A stretch of 64,000 nucleotides of DNA from Billgrantia aerodenitrificans (GCF_021404405.1 NZ_JABFTV010000010.1:154180-218179); one strand, 5' to 3'. Counted from the first letter of the stretch, positions 43,702 through 52,378 are shown. Notes: generated from the letters alone by a model not told the origin. A program made the numbers and translations.

Positions 43702-44862
43702 TCAGTGGTCCAGGCGCACGCTGGCGTAAGTGGGCTCGCCGCGGGCATTGTCGAGCGCCACCAGCGCCGCCGAGATCGGTTGCTCCGACACGGGCTCGAG
43801 GCTGACCGGCTGCAGCAGCAGGCTCTCGGCCGGCGGTTCAGGCAGCGGCGGCTGGCGCAGCGGGCTCATGCCCAGCCGCTCCTCACGCGGCGGCAGGCCG
43901 AAGAATTCCCGATAGCACTTGGAGAAGTGGGGCGTGGAGACGAAGCCGCAGGCCGAGGCCACCTCGATGATCGGCATCGAGGTCTGCTTGAGCAGTTGGC
44001 GGGCCCGGGTGAGGCGCAGCTTGAGGTAGTAACGCGACGGCGAGCAGTGCAGGTACTTCTGGAACAGCCGCTCGAGCTGGCGGCGCGAGACGTCGACGTA
44101 GTCGGCCAGCTCGGCGAGCTCGATGGGCTCCTCCAGGTTGGCTTCCATCAGCGCCACGATTTCCAGCAGCTTGGGCTGGGTGGTGCCCAGCACGTGCTTG
44201 AGTGGCACGCGCTGATGGTCGTTCTCGCCGCGCACGCGGTCGCAGATGAACATTTCGGAAATGCCCGCCGAAAGTTCGCGCCCGTGTTCGCGTTCGATCA
44301 GGGTCAGCATCATGTCGAGCGGTGCGGTACCGCCGGAGGCGGTGGCGCGGTCACGGTCGATGGTGAACAGCCGGGTGGTCAGCACCGTCCGGGGGAACGA
44401 CTCGCGCATCGCCGCCAGACACTCCCAGTGCACGCTGGTCTCGTAGCCGTCCAACAGCCCGGCCTTGGCCAGTGCCCAGCTGCCTGTGCAGATGCCGCCC
44501 AGTCGGCGCGACAGGCGCGCCTGGGACTGCAGCCAGACGACGTGCTCGCGCTGCACGGTACGGGATGGTCCCACGCCGCCGCAGACGATGATCATGTCCA
44601 GCGCCAGCGGCATGGTGATGGCGCCATCCGGCGTGACCCGCAGGCCATCGCTGGCCGAGATCGGCCCGCCGTCCACGCTCAGCGTGAACCAGCGATACAG
44701 CTCGCGACCGGCCAGTTGATTGGCCATGCGCAGCGGCTCGATGGCCGAGGCCAGAGAGAACAAGGTAAAGTTTTCCAGCAGCAGAAAACCCAGCGTTTGG
44801 GGCATGGGTGTCTTGCGCAGGGCGTGAGCCGGGGAGGCCGAAGCCGGGGGCATCGTGGACAT
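43702..44862 (-). CDS. gbdR: GlxA/AraC-family regulator, GbdR type
   Basis: Transcriptional activator of betaine and dimethylglycine catabolism in Pseudomonas. The 386-aa protein has an N-terminal DJ-1/PfpI-like sensing domain (residues about 20-200: LGFLLLENFTLFSLASAIEP, MIIVCGGVGPS, GGICTGSWALAKAGLLDG). The C-terminal AraC DNA-binding domain (about 230-340) has two helix-turn-helix units, ELADYVDVSRRQLERLFQKY and IIEVASACGFVSTPHFSKCY. A proline-rich tail follows. The call rests on family architecture and on its place at the end of the gbc/dgc block. The start could also be the second Met (MPQTLGFLLL). Confidence 0.87.
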   Translation of the reverse strand: MSTMPPASASPAHALRKTPMPQTLGFLLLENFTLFSLASAIEPLRMANQLAGRELYRWFTLSVDGGPISASDGLRVTPDGAITMPLALDMIIVCGGVGPSRTVQREHVVWLQSQARLSRRLGGICTGSWALAKAGLLDGYETSVHWECLAAMRESFPRTVLTTRLFTIDRDRATASGGTAPLDMMLTLIEREHGRELSAGISEMFICDRVRGENDHQRVPLKHVLGTTQPKLLEIVALMEANLEEPIELAELADYVDVSRRQLERLFQKYLHCSPSRYYLKLRLTRARQLLKQTSMPIIEVASACGFVSTPHFSKCYREFFGLPPREERLGMSPLRQPPLPEPPAESLLLQPVSLEPVSEQPISAALVALDNARGEPTYASVRLDH

Positions 44863-45118
44863 GTTTCATACTCCAATGCCGTGAATCGTTATAGGTTGTA
44901 TCGGCATTCAACTCGTCAGGGTCTGGGTGTCGCTTTCAGGCAAATCTGTCTGGCAAAGGTATAGCAATTTGTCGCTCACAGATATGCTTAACATCGTCCA
45001 GACGCAGAAAGTATGCCAGTAACGGCAAGCGCATATGTCGCAAAATGGATGGGTGGGCGTCGTATTTGCCCAGTACTGGCGCATTGACTAGGCTGAGTCT
45101 GCCCCGCCCGCCCCCCCC

Positions 45119-45151
45119 AGAGCGAAAACAGAGCGAAGACAGAGCGAACAC
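45119..45151 (+). repeat. Three tandem 11-bp repeats in the leader of the hydroxyacid dehydrogenase gene
   Basis: AGAGCGAAAAC, AGAGCGAAGAC and AGAGCGAACAC lie head to tail at 45119-45129, 45130-45140 and 45141-45151, ending 1 base before the ATG. They carry the only Shine-Dalgarno-like purine run (GAGCGAA). A run of eight C residues (45111-45118) directly precedes them. Copy-number change could alter translation. The 44863-45152 interval is the divergent promoter region and holds no gene. Confidence 0.75.
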
Positions 45152-45152
45152 A

Positions 45153-46121
45153 ATGACAAAACGCATCGTCGCCTACACCCGCCTCAAACCGATCCACCTC
45201 GATCAGCTTCGCCAACGTTTCCACGTCGATTACTTCGAGGCCTTGAAGAGTACCGACGACCCCGACTTTCGCCAGGCCCTGGGGCAGGCGCACGGGCTGG
45301 TCGGCTCCAGCCTCGTCATCACGCCGGAGCTGCTCGACCTGGCGCCTCAATTGGAGGCCGTCGCCACCATCTCGGTGGGCTACGACAATTACCCCGTCGA
45401 GGCGCTGACCCGGCGCGGCATTTTGCTCTGCAACACGCCCGACGTGCTCACCGAGACCACCGCCGACACCGGCTTTCTGCTGATCATGGCGACCGCCAGG
45501 CGCGCCATCGAGCTGGCCGATCTGGTCAAGCGCGGCGACTGGACGGCCAGCATCGGCGAGCCCCACTTCGGCACCGACGTACACGGCAAGACGCTGGGCA
45601 TGGTCGGCTTCGGCCGCATCGGTGCCGGCGTGGCCCGCCGCGGCGCCCTGGGCTTCGGCATGCGGGTGCTCTACGCCTGCTCCTCGCCCAAGCCCGCACT
45701 GGAGCAGGAGCTGGGTGCCGTGCGCTGCGAACTGGACGAGCTGCTGGCCCAGGCCGACTTCGTCTGCGTCACCGTGCCACTGACGGCGGAGACTACGCAT
45801 CTGATCGGCAGGCGCGAGTTCGGGCTGATGAAGCCCTCGGCGATCTTCGTCAACATCGCCCGCGGCAAGGTGGTCGACGAAGCGGCGCTGATCGCAGCGC
45901 TGGAAACGGGCGAGATCCATGCCGCCGGGCTCGACGTCTTCGAACAGGAGCCGCTCTCGCCGGAGTCGCCGCTGCCGCACATGGTCAACGTGGTGGCCCT
46001 ACCGCACGTGGGTTCGGCAACTCACGAAACCCGCGACGCCATGGCCCAGCGCGCGGTGGACAACATCATCCTGGCGCTGGAAGGCAAGCGTCCGCTCAGC
46101 CTGGTCAACGAAACAGCGTAG
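45153..46121 (+). CDS. D-2-hydroxyacid dehydrogenase (GhrB-like hydroxypyruvate/2-ketogluconate reductase)
   Basis: NAD(P)H-dependent reductase of 2-keto acids, 322 aa. The nucleotide-binding motif is GMVGFGRIGAGVARRG. Catalytic Arg, Glu and His lie in VNIARGKVVDEAAL, AAGLDVFEQEPL and LPHVGSATHETRDAMA. Sequence and length are nearest to glyoxylate/hydroxypyruvate/2-ketogluconate reductase (GhrB/TkrA). The start MTKRIVAYTR follows three 11-bp tandem repeats that supply the weak ribosome binding site. It lies at the border between the betaine and the sugar-acid regions, and the substrate could be a 2-keto sugar acid. Confidence 0.85.
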   Translation: MTKRIVAYTRLKPIHLDQLRQRFHVDYFEALKSTDDPDFRQALGQAHGLVGSSLVITPELLDLAPQLEAVATISVGYDNYPVEALTRRGILLCNTPDVLTETTADTGFLLIMATARRAIELADLVKRGDWTASIGEPHFGTDVHGKTLGMVGFGRIGAGVARRGALGFGMRVLYACSSPKPALEQELGAVRCELDELLAQADFVCVTVPLTAETTHLIGRREFGLMKPSAIFVNIARGKVVDEAALIAALETGEIHAAGLDVFEQEPLSPESPLPHMVNVVALPHVGSATHETRDAMAQRAVDNIILALEGKRPLSLVNETA

Positions 46122-46264
46122 CGAGGGGAAACGCCATGAACCGCTGAGCCTCCTCAGCGGCAAAGCAGCCGACTCGGCGGCGATGTCCGTCAACCCGACC
46201 CCGAACACTGCCATGCAGCGCCCGCGGCGCACTGGATCGACGCGACGGCATCGTCTACGGTAGG

Positions 46265-46277
46265 CTTGTATGACAGG
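46265..46277 (+). promoter_or_regulatory. GntR-type operator-like site A (upstream of ketoglutarate semialdehyde dehydrogenase gene)
   Basis: CTTGTATGACAGG. It is one of five related 13-mers in the sugar-acid island (sites A-E) and lies 55 bp before the ATG at 46332. The TGT-ATG-ACA core is a small dyad of the TNGT-N3-ACNA form typical of FadR/FCD-type GntR regulators. Confidence 0.55.
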
Positions 46278-46331
46278 TAGCACGACATACCATCACCAGC
46301 GATTCGTTGCATGCCCGCGCAAGGAGCTCCC

Positions 46332-47909
46332 ATGACACTGCAAGGCACATCCCTGATCGGCCGCACGGCCGTCACCGGCAGCCGCGGCGAGATTCGCGCC
46401 GTCAATCCTGCGACCGGAGCACCGCTCGATCCCATCTATCATGGCGGCAGTGAAGCCGAGGTGGAGCGCGCCTGTGCCCTGGCCGAAGCGGCGTTCGGTG
46501 TCTATCGCGAAACGACCCTCGACGCGCGTGCGGCGTTCCTCGAAGCCGTGGCTGGCGAGATCGAGGCCATCGGCGACGAACTGATCGAGCGCGCCATGGC
46601 CGAGACCGGCCTGCCCCGCGCCCGCCTCAAGGGCGAACGCGGCCGTACCTGCGGCCAGCTGCGCCTGTTCGCCTCGGTGGTACGCGCCGGCGAGTGGCTC
46701 GACCTGCGTCTCGATCCGGCCCTGCCCGAGCGTCAGCCGCTGCCCCGTGCCGACCTGCGCCAGCGCCACATTCCGCTGGGCCCGGTGGCCGTGTTCGGCG
46801 CCTCCAACTTCCCGCTGGCCTTCTCCGTGGCCGGCGGCGATACCGCCTCGGCACTCGCTGCCGGCTGCCCGGTGATCGTCAAGGCGCACTCCGCCCACCC
46901 CGGCACCTCGGAGCTGGTGGGCCGTGCGGTGCAGCGGGCGGTGGAGAAGAGCAACCTGCCCGAAGGGGTGTTCTCGCTGCTGTTCGGTTCGGGCCGCGAG
47001 GTGGGCCAGGCCCTGGTGGCCGATCCGCGCATTCAAGCCGTCGGCTTCACCGGCTCCCGTGCCGGCGGCACCGCCTTGATGAAGACCGCCCAGTCCCGCC
47101 CCCAGCCGATCCCGGTCTACGCCGAGATGAGCTCGATCAACCCGGTGTTCCTGCTACCCGAGGCGCTCAAGGCGCGCGGCGCCCAGCTCGCCGAGGGCTT
47201 CGTCGCCTCGCTCAACATGGGCGCCGGGCAGTTCTGCACCAACCCCGGTCTGGTGATCGGCGTGAAGGGCGCCGAGCTTTCCGCCTTCGTCGAGGCCGCA
47301 GGCGCCGCCGTTAAGCAGAGCGCCGGTCAGACCATGCTCACCCCGGGCATTCACAGCGCCTACGAGCAGGGCGTGGACCGACTGGCATCGAACATAAAAG
47401 TCAGGGAAGCGGCCCGCGGTCAGGTGGGCGAGACCGCCCATGCCTGTCAGGCGGGGCTGTTCGTCACCACCGCCCAGGACTTCCTCGCCGAGCCTGAGCT
47501 GCAGGAAGAGGTATTCGGTGCCACCTCGCTGGTGATCGAGTGCGCCGACACGAGCGAGATGCGCCAGGTTGCCTCGCAGCTCGAAGGCCAGCTCACCGCC
47601 ACCCTGCAGATGGACGACGGCGATCTCAACGCGGCGAAACAGCTGCTGCCGATCCTCGAACGCAAGGCGGGGCGGATACTCGCCAACGGCTGGCCTACCG
47701 GGGTCGAGGTGTGTCACGCCATGGTTCACGGCGGCCCCTTCCCGGCCACCTCCGACGCACGCACCACCTCGGTGGGCAGCGCGGCGATCTTCCGCTTCCT
47801 GCGCCCGGTGTGCTACCAGGCGCTGCCGCAAGGGCTCTTGCCCGAGCCGCTGCGCGACGGCAACCCCTGGGGCGTATCGCGCCTAGTAGACGGCAAGCGC
47901 GAAATGTAA
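46332..47909 (+). CDS. 2,5-dioxovalerate (alpha-ketoglutarate semialdehyde) dehydrogenase
   Basis: NAD(P)+-dependent aldehyde dehydrogenase turning 2-oxoglutarate semialdehyde into 2-oxoglutarate, the last step of non-phosphorylating pentose-acid and hexaric-acid routes. In the 525-aa protein the catalytic Cys302 is in GAGQFCTNPG and the general base Glu265 is in YAEMSSINPVF. The family signature FGASNFPLAFSVAGGDTASA and the C-terminal TGVEVCHAMVHGGPFPATSD mark the KGSADH subgroup. AAGGAG lies 5 bases before the chosen ATG. A terminator follows at 48066. It is preceded by operator-like site A. Confidence 0.93.
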   Translation: MTLQGTSLIGRTAVTGSRGEIRAVNPATGAPLDPIYHGGSEAEVERACALAEAAFGVYRETTLDARAAFLEAVAGEIEAIGDELIERAMAETGLPRARLKGERGRTCGQLRLFASVVRAGEWLDLRLDPALPERQPLPRADLRQRHIPLGPVAVFGASNFPLAFSVAGGDTASALAAGCPVIVKAHSAHPGTSELVGRAVQRAVEKSNLPEGVFSLLFGSGREVGQALVADPRIQAVGFTGSRAGGTALMKTAQSRPQPIPVYAEMSSINPVFLLPEALKARGAQLAEGFVASLNMGAGQFCTNPGLVIGVKGAELSAFVEAAGAAVKQSAGQTMLTPGIHSAYEQGVDRLASNIKVREAARGQVGETAHACQAGLFVTTAQDFLAEPELQEEVFGATSLVIECADTSEMRQVASQLEGQLTATLQMDDGDLNAAKQLLPILERKAGRILANGWPTGVEVCHAMVHGGPFPATSDARTTSVGSAAIFRFLRPVCYQALPQGLLPEPLRDGNPWGVSRLVDGKREM

Positions 47910-47920
47910 CAAATGCCTAC

Positions 47921-48020
47921 GCGAGCGAATCGCTGCGTTGCGCGGTGCTCGGAATCCTCACATATACCCCATATGCTCCGGTTCCTGTGCTCCGTGCGCC
48001 TTGCGCTTCATCTCGCTCGC
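47921..48020. repeat. Structured intergenic element (about 100-bp imperfect palindrome)
   Basis: Outer arms GCGAGCGA (47921-47928) and TCGCTCGC (48013-48020), with inner pairs GCGC/GCGC, GGAA/TTCC (47951-47954, 47982-47985) and CATAT/ATATG (47961-47965, 47971-47975). The arms are nearly co-centred, so the whole could fold as one long hairpin. No coding sequence is seen. It looks like a dispersed repeat or a 3'-end structure of the preceding gene. Confidence 0.45.
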
Positions 48021-48065
48021 CGATTTGTTCGGCGTTTCCATCTCACCTATTTCTCTGAAACCTTT

Positions 48066-48088
48066 GGCGGCCTTCGGGCCGCCTTTTT
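48066..48088 (+). terminator. Rho-independent terminator after the semialdehyde dehydrogenase gene
   Basis: GGCGGCC-TTCG-GGCCGCC followed by TTTTT: a 7-bp GC stem with a UUCG tetraloop and a U-run. Confidence 0.93.
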
Positions 48089-48157
48089 CATGTCACTGCC
48101 TTCCGGTTGGCAAGCCGTTTCAACTGCGCCATACTTAACCGAACATCAGGCTAGCAG

Positions 48158-48170
48158 CCTATCATACAGG
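48158..48170 (-). promoter_or_regulatory. GntR-type operator-like site B (upstream of the SDR gene)
   Basis: The plus strand reads CCTATCATACAGG; the minus strand reads CCTGTATGATAGG, matching 11 of 13 positions with site A. It ends 1 base before the ATG at 48172 and 10 bases before the ATG at 48181, so a bound repressor would cover the start region. TATCAT within it may double as a -10 element. Confidence 0.55.
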
Positions 48171-48180
48171 TATGGGTACC

Positions 48181-48930
48181 ATGCGACTGCAGCACAAGAC
48201 CGCGCTGATCACCGCCGCCGGCCAGGGCATCGGTCGTGCCACGGCCCTGCGCTTCGCCGCCGAGGGCGCTCGGGTCATCGCCACCGACATCGATGCCGGC
48301 AAGCTGCGCGACCTCGAAGATACGCCCGGCGTCGAGGCGCGCCGCCTGGACGTACTCGATGCCGAGGCCGTCGCGGCCCTGGGCAACGAGCTAACCTCGC
48401 TGGACGTGCTCTTCAACTGCGCCGGCTACGTCGCCAGCGGCGCGCTGCTGGAGGTCACCGATACCGACTGGGAGCGCTCGCTGGCCCTCAACGTCACCGC
48501 CATGCTGCGCCTGACCCGCACCCTGCTGCCGACCATGATCGCGAGCGGTGGCGGCAGCATCATCAACATGGCCTCGGTGGCCTCCAGCCTCACCGGCGTG
48601 CCCAACCGCTGCGCCTACGGCACCACCAAGGCCGCGGTGCTCGGCCTGACCAAATCGATCGCCTCCGACTACATCGACCGCGGTATCCGCTGCAACGCCA
48701 TCTGCCCCGGCACGGTGGACTCCCCTTCCCTGCGCCAGCGCATCCGCGAGCAGGCCGAACGCCAAGGGCGCCCCGAGGCCGAGGTATACGCCGAATTTCT
48801 CGCCCGCCAACCCCTGGGGCGACTCGGCACGGCCGAGGAGATCGCTGCCCTGGCCACCTATCTGGCCGCCGACGAATCGGCCTATACCACCGGCACCGCT
48901 CAGGTCATCGACGGCGGCTGGCTCATCTGA
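48181..48930 (+). CDS. SDR-family oxidoreductase (2-keto-3-deoxy sugar-acid dehydrogenase type)
   Basis: NAD(P)-dependent short-chain dehydrogenase, 249 aa from this start (252 if the in-frame ATG at 48172 is used; neither has a strong binding site). The nucleotide motif is TAAGQGIGRATALRFA. The catalytic Tyr-Lys pair is in CAYGTTKAAVLGLTKS. The C-terminus TGTAQVIDGGWLI is typical. The closest functional type is the 2-keto-3-deoxy-L-fuconate/L-rhamnonate 4-dehydrogenase group. The next gene, an FAH-family hydrolase, would cleave the diketo product, which supports this reading. Confidence 0.85.
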   Translation: MRLQHKTALITAAGQGIGRATALRFAAEGARVIATDIDAGKLRDLEDTPGVEARRLDVLDAEAVAALGNELTSLDVLFNCAGYVASGALLEVTDTDWERSLALNVTAMLRLTRTLLPTMIASGGGSIINMASVASSLTGVPNRCAYGTTKAAVLGLTKSIASDYIDRGIRCNAICPGTVDSPSLRQRIREQAERQGRPEAEVYAEFLARQPLGRLGTAEEIAALATYLAADESAYTTGTAQVIDGGWLI

Positions 48931-48945
48931 TCGGAGGAGAACTCG

Positions 48946-49794
48946 ATGAAACTGCTGCGCTTCGGCCCCCGGGGCCACGAGAAGCCCGGGCTACTCGACG
49001 CAGAGGGCGTGATCCGCGACCTTTCGGCCCACCTGACCGACCTCGACGGCGCCCATCTGGGGCGCGACACCCTGGCCCGGCTGGCCGAGCTCGACCCCTC
49101 CCGGCTGCCGGCGGTAGCTGCCGACACCCGTCTCGGGCCCTGTGTGGGCCGCGTAGGCAAGTTCATCTGTATCGGCCTCAACTACTCCGACCATGCCGCC
49201 GAGACCGGCGCCGAGGTGCCGCCGGAGCCGGTGGTCTTCGCCAAGTGGACCAGCGCCATCTGCGGCCCCAACGACGACGTCATCATCCCCCGCGACTCGC
49301 GCAAGACCGACTGGGAAGTGGAACTCGGCGTGGTGATCGGCAAGAGCGCGCGCTACGTGGACGAGGCCGATGCCATGGAGCATGTAGCGGGTTACTGCGT
49401 GGTCAACGATGTCTCCGAGCGGGAGTTCCAGCTCGAACGCAGCGGCACCTGGGACAAGGGCAAGGGCTGCGACACCTTCGGCCCGCTCGGCCCCTGGTTG
49501 GTGACGCCGGACGAAATCCGCGATCCCCATGAGCTCGATCTCTGGCTCGAGGTGGACGGCCATCGCTACCAGGACGGCAGCACCCATACCATGGTCTATC
49601 GCATTCCCTTCCTGATCAGCTACCTGAGCCGCTTCATGAGCCTGCAGCCGGGCGACGTCATCTCCACCGGCACCCCGCCCGGGGTCGGTATGGGCCAGAC
49701 GCCGCCGGTCTATCTGCAGCCCGGCCAGCGGATGCGCCTGGGTATCGAGGGGCTCGGCGAGCAGGTCCAGAACGTGATCGCCGAACCGCAGTGA
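48946..49794 (+). CDS. Fumarylacetoacetate hydrolase-family protein (2,4-diketo-3-deoxy-sugar-acid hydrolase type)
   Basis: A 282-aa FAH-superfamily enzyme using a Mg/Mn site. Conserved parts are GKFICIGLNYSDHAAETGAE, VVFAKWTSAICGPND, the metal ligands in KTDWEVELGVVIGK, and KGCDTFGPLGPWLVTPDE, ending with GDVISTGTPPGVGMGQTPP. It resembles ureidoglycolate lyase-like proteins and the L-2,4-diketo-3-deoxyrhamnonate/fuconate hydrolases. GGAGGAGAACTCG precedes the ATG. It is 15 bp after the SDR gene, and the pair fits the diketo-hydrolase branch of deoxy-sugar-acid breakdown. The exact substrate is inferred only from context. Confidence 0.83.
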   Translation: MKLLRFGPRGHEKPGLLDAEGVIRDLSAHLTDLDGAHLGRDTLARLAELDPSRLPAVAADTRLGPCVGRVGKFICIGLNYSDHAAETGAEVPPEPVVFAKWTSAICGPNDDVIIPRDSRKTDWEVELGVVIGKSARYVDEADAMEHVAGYCVVNDVSEREFQLERSGTWDKGKGCDTFGPLGPWLVTPDEIRDPHELDLWLEVDGHRYQDGSTHTMVYRIPFLISYLSRFMSLQPGDVISTGTPPGVGMGQTPPVYLQPGQRMRLGIEGLGEQVQNVIAEPQ

Positions 49795-49832
49795 CGAGCC
49801 TCTGTAACGGGCTGCCATAAGGAATACCGCCC

Positions 49833-51476
49833 ATGACCACCCAGACTATCGCTAGCGATCACGGACATCTCGACAGCCTGCGCGTTCATCACGCCGACAA
49901 CGTGCGCGTGGCCCTCAAGGACCTGCCCGCCGGCCACCCCGTGGAAGACGGCGATCAACGCCTGCACCTGGCCGAAGCCATCCGCCACAAGCACAAGTTC
50001 GCCCTGCGCGACCTTGCCGTCGGCGACGCGGTGGTCATGTACGGCGTCACCGTGGGCCGTGCCACCCGTCCCATCCCAGCGGGAGCAGCCATCACCACCG
50101 ACAACACCGCCCACAGCACCGCCACCAGCGAGCCCCAGGCCCGCCGCGGCCAGTGGCAGGCGCCGGACGTCTCGGCCTTCGCCGGCGCCACTTTCGACGG
50201 CTACCACCGTCCGAACGGCCAGGTGGGTACCGCCAACGTCTGGCTGGTGGTTCCGCTGGTGTTCTGCGAGAACCGCAACATCGAGGTGCTGCGCCAGTGC
50301 GTCGCCGACGCCCTGGGAGAGGATCCCTATCGCGACTACAAGCGCATGGCCCGGGAGCTGCTGCACGGCAGCAGCGGGACGGCGCCGGCCGAACCGAGCG
50401 GCGAGCGCCTCTTCCCCAACGTCGACGGCGTGCGTTTTCTGACCCATACCCTGGGCTGCGGCGGCACCGACGACGATGCCCAGGCGCTGTGCCAGCTGCT
50501 GGCGGGGTATATCTGCCACCCCAACGTGGCCGGCGCCACGGTGCTCAGCCTGGGCTGTCAGAAAGCGCAGATCGAGATGCTGCAAAACGCCGTGGCCGAG
50601 CGCGATCCGCGCGGGCTGCGCCCGGTACACTACCTGGAACAGCAGGCCAGCATCAGCGAAGAGGCGCTGATTCGCGAGGCCCTGACCACCATCTTCGACG
50701 GCCTGAGTGAAGCCAACCGCACGCCGCGCACACCGGCCCCGCTCTCGGCGCTGACCCTCGGCGTGGAGTGCGGCGGCTCCGACGGCTTCTCGGGGCTCTC
50801 CGCCAATCCCCTGGTGGGGGCCGTGGTCGACCGCCTGGTTGCGCTGGGTGGCAGCGGTATCCTGAGTGAGTTTCCCGAACTGTGCGGGGTGGAGCACGAG
50901 TTGATCGCCCGCTGCCGCGACGATGCCGTGGCCGAGCGCTTCGCCAAGCTGATGGAGGCGTATCAGCGCCATGCCGCCCGGGTCGGCGCCGATTTCTCGA
51001 TGAACCCCTCGCCCGGCAACATCCGCGATGGCCTGATCACCGACGCCATGAAATCGGCCGGGGCCGCCAAGAAGGGCGGCGACAGCCCGGTGGTGGACGT
51101 GCTCGACTACACCGAGCCGCACACCCGGGCCGGGCTGAGCCTGCTCTGCACCCCGGGCAACGACGTGGAGTCGACCACCGCCCTGGCCGGCTCCGGGGCC
51201 AACCTGATCCTGTTCACCACCGGACTCGGCACGCCCACCGGCAACCCCGTGACCCCGGTGCTCAAGATCTCCAGCAACAGTGAACTGGCCGCACGCATGG
51301 GCGACGTCATCGACTTCGACGCCGGCCCCATCATCCGCGGCGAGACGAGCATCGACGAGCTCGCCGAGCGGCTGCTAAGGCTGTGCCTCGACACCGCCTC
51401 GGGGCGCTACCTGCCCCGCGCGGTGGAGCTGGCGCAGTATGATTTCATTCCCTGGAAGCGCGGCGTCTCTTTATAG
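49833..51476 (+). CDS. UxaA-family sugar-acid dehydratase
   Basis: A 547-aa protein of the altronate/galactarate dehydratase family. An N-terminal SAF-like region (residues about 10-90: VRVALKDLPAGHPVED, LHLAEAIRHKHKFALRDLA) is joined to the large UxaA/GarD catalytic part with HTLGCGGTDDDAQ, LGVECGGSDGFSGLSANP, SMNPSPGNIRDGLIT and TTGLGTPTGNPVTPV. The family dehydrates aldonic or aldaric acids to 2-keto-3-deoxy acids with an Fe2+ site. Which acid is used here is not clear; L-fuconate, altronate, galactarate or a pentonate are all possible. It is the third gene after the SDR and FAH genes and is followed by a long hairpin. Confidence 0.85.
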   Translation: MTTQTIASDHGHLDSLRVHHADNVRVALKDLPAGHPVEDGDQRLHLAEAIRHKHKFALRDLAVGDAVVMYGVTVGRATRPIPAGAAITTDNTAHSTATSEPQARRGQWQAPDVSAFAGATFDGYHRPNGQVGTANVWLVVPLVFCENRNIEVLRQCVADALGEDPYRDYKRMARELLHGSSGTAPAEPSGERLFPNVDGVRFLTHTLGCGGTDDDAQALCQLLAGYICHPNVAGATVLSLGCQKAQIEMLQNAVAERDPRGLRPVHYLEQQASISEEALIREALTTIFDGLSEANRTPRTPAPLSALTLGVECGGSDGFSGLSANPLVGAVVDRLVALGGSGILSEFPELCGVEHELIARCRDDAVAERFAKLMEAYQRHAARVGADFSMNPSPGNIRDGLITDAMKSAGAAKKGGDSPVVDVLDYTEPHTRAGLSLLCTPGNDVESTTALAGSGANLILFTTGLGTPTGNPVTPVLKISSNSELAARMGDVIDFDAGPIIRGETSIDELAERLLRLCLDTASGRYLPRAVELAQYDFIPWKRGVSL

Positions 51477-51512
51477 TGGTCAACGTGGCTGCGCTCGACG
51501 AGGGGCGCCGGG

Positions 51513-51561
51513 GACAGGTCGAAGAGGAGGTCTTTTGCCATGGCCTCCTCCTAGACCTGTC
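51513..51561. terminator. Bidirectional hairpin between convergent uxaA-like and gntR genes
   Basis: GACAGGTC (51513-51520) pairs with GACCTGTC (51554-51561) and AGGAGG (51525-51530) with CCTCCT (51544-51549). Both arms share one centre, giving a 49-base hairpin between two converging genes. A T-run (TCTTTT) lies in the loop only. Confidence 0.6.
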
Positions 51562-51596
51562 GACGGATCAGCGCCGAGTCAACTTGCAGCTGATCG

Positions 51597-52313
51597 CTAC
51601 TCAGAAAGGCGCTTCTTGAGCTTCATATAGGTCCCATAATGCCGGTCGAGGTGGCGCCGCATGGCCGCCTCGGCGGCATCGGGGTCGCGGGATTCGATGG
51701 CCTCGACGATCTCGATATGGGCCGCCATCGCCGCCTTGTCCTCGTCCTTCTGCTGCAGCACCTGAGCGCGACGGTCGTCGAGCCACTCGGAGAGCGCCAC
51801 GTGGATGGCGTCGAAGATGGGGTTGCGGGCGATGCTTGCCAGCACGCCGTGGAAGTCGTTGTCGGAGCGCTTGAAGCGCGCCTCGTCGCCCACGGCCTCG
51901 CGGTTGTCCTGCAGCGCCGCACGTAGGTTCGCCAGGTCCTCGTCGCTGGCGTGGCGAGCGGCGTAGCGGGCCAGGGAGATCTCGAACAGAGCCCGCGCCT
52001 CCTGGAAGTACTGCTGGCCGTCGGGCTTGGCGAGCAGCTGGCGGGTGACCCCGGAAAGGCGCGCCATGACCGACTCGGCGGTGGGGCGAATGACCCTGGC
52101 CCGGGTACCGCTGTTGATGGCGATCAGACCCAACTGCTGCAGATGGAAGAGCGCCTCGCGCACCGCCGGGCGGCCCACGCCGAACTGCTCCATCAGCTCC
52201 CGCTCCGAGGGCAGCTGATCGTTCTCGCTCAGTCGCCCCTCGAGGATATCCGCCTCGAGCTGCTCGGCGACCTGCTCCGAGAGCGTCTTGCGCTCTATCC
52301 GATATCGGCTCAT
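51597..52313 (-). CDS. GntR-family (FCD) transcriptional regulator, NanR-like
   Basis: A 238-aa one-component regulator. The N-terminal winged helix (residues about 8-75) contains LPSERELMEQFGVGRPAVRE followed by ALFHLQQLGLI. The C-terminal FCD effector domain (about 90-225) has the metal/ligand-binding His and Asp residues, for example RSDNDFHGVLASIARNPIF and HIEIVEAIESRD. Several stretches (NSGTRARVIRPTAESVMARL, FEISLARYAARHASDEDL) closely resemble E. coli NanR, the sialic-acid repressor, but the neighbours deal with sugar acids, so the effector is likely different. It is convergent with the dehydratase gene and is the prime candidate for binding operator-like sites A-E. Confidence 0.9.
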   Translation of the reverse strand: MSRYRIERKTLSEQVAEQLEADILEGRLSENDQLPSERELMEQFGVGRPAVREALFHLQQLGLIAINSGTRARVIRPTAESVMARLSGVTRQLLAKPDGQQYFQEARALFEISLARYAARHASDEDLANLRAALQDNREAVGDEARFKRSDNDFHGVLASIARNPIFDAIHVALSEWLDDRRAQVLQQKDEDKAAMAAHIEIVEAIESRDPDAAEAAMRRHLDRHYGTYMKLKKRLSE

Positions 52314-52378
52314 GGGCTGGGGCTCCTGTCAGTCACGATTGTTGCGGCTATCTTACTGCATCGCCGCGCCAGATGCGC

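Noticed and set aside
51597..52313. Calling the GntR protein NanR (sialic-acid repressor)
   Set aside because: Sequence stretches resemble NanR, but no sialic-acid genes are present and the operator-like motif is not the GGTATA repeat array of NanR; left as NanR-like.
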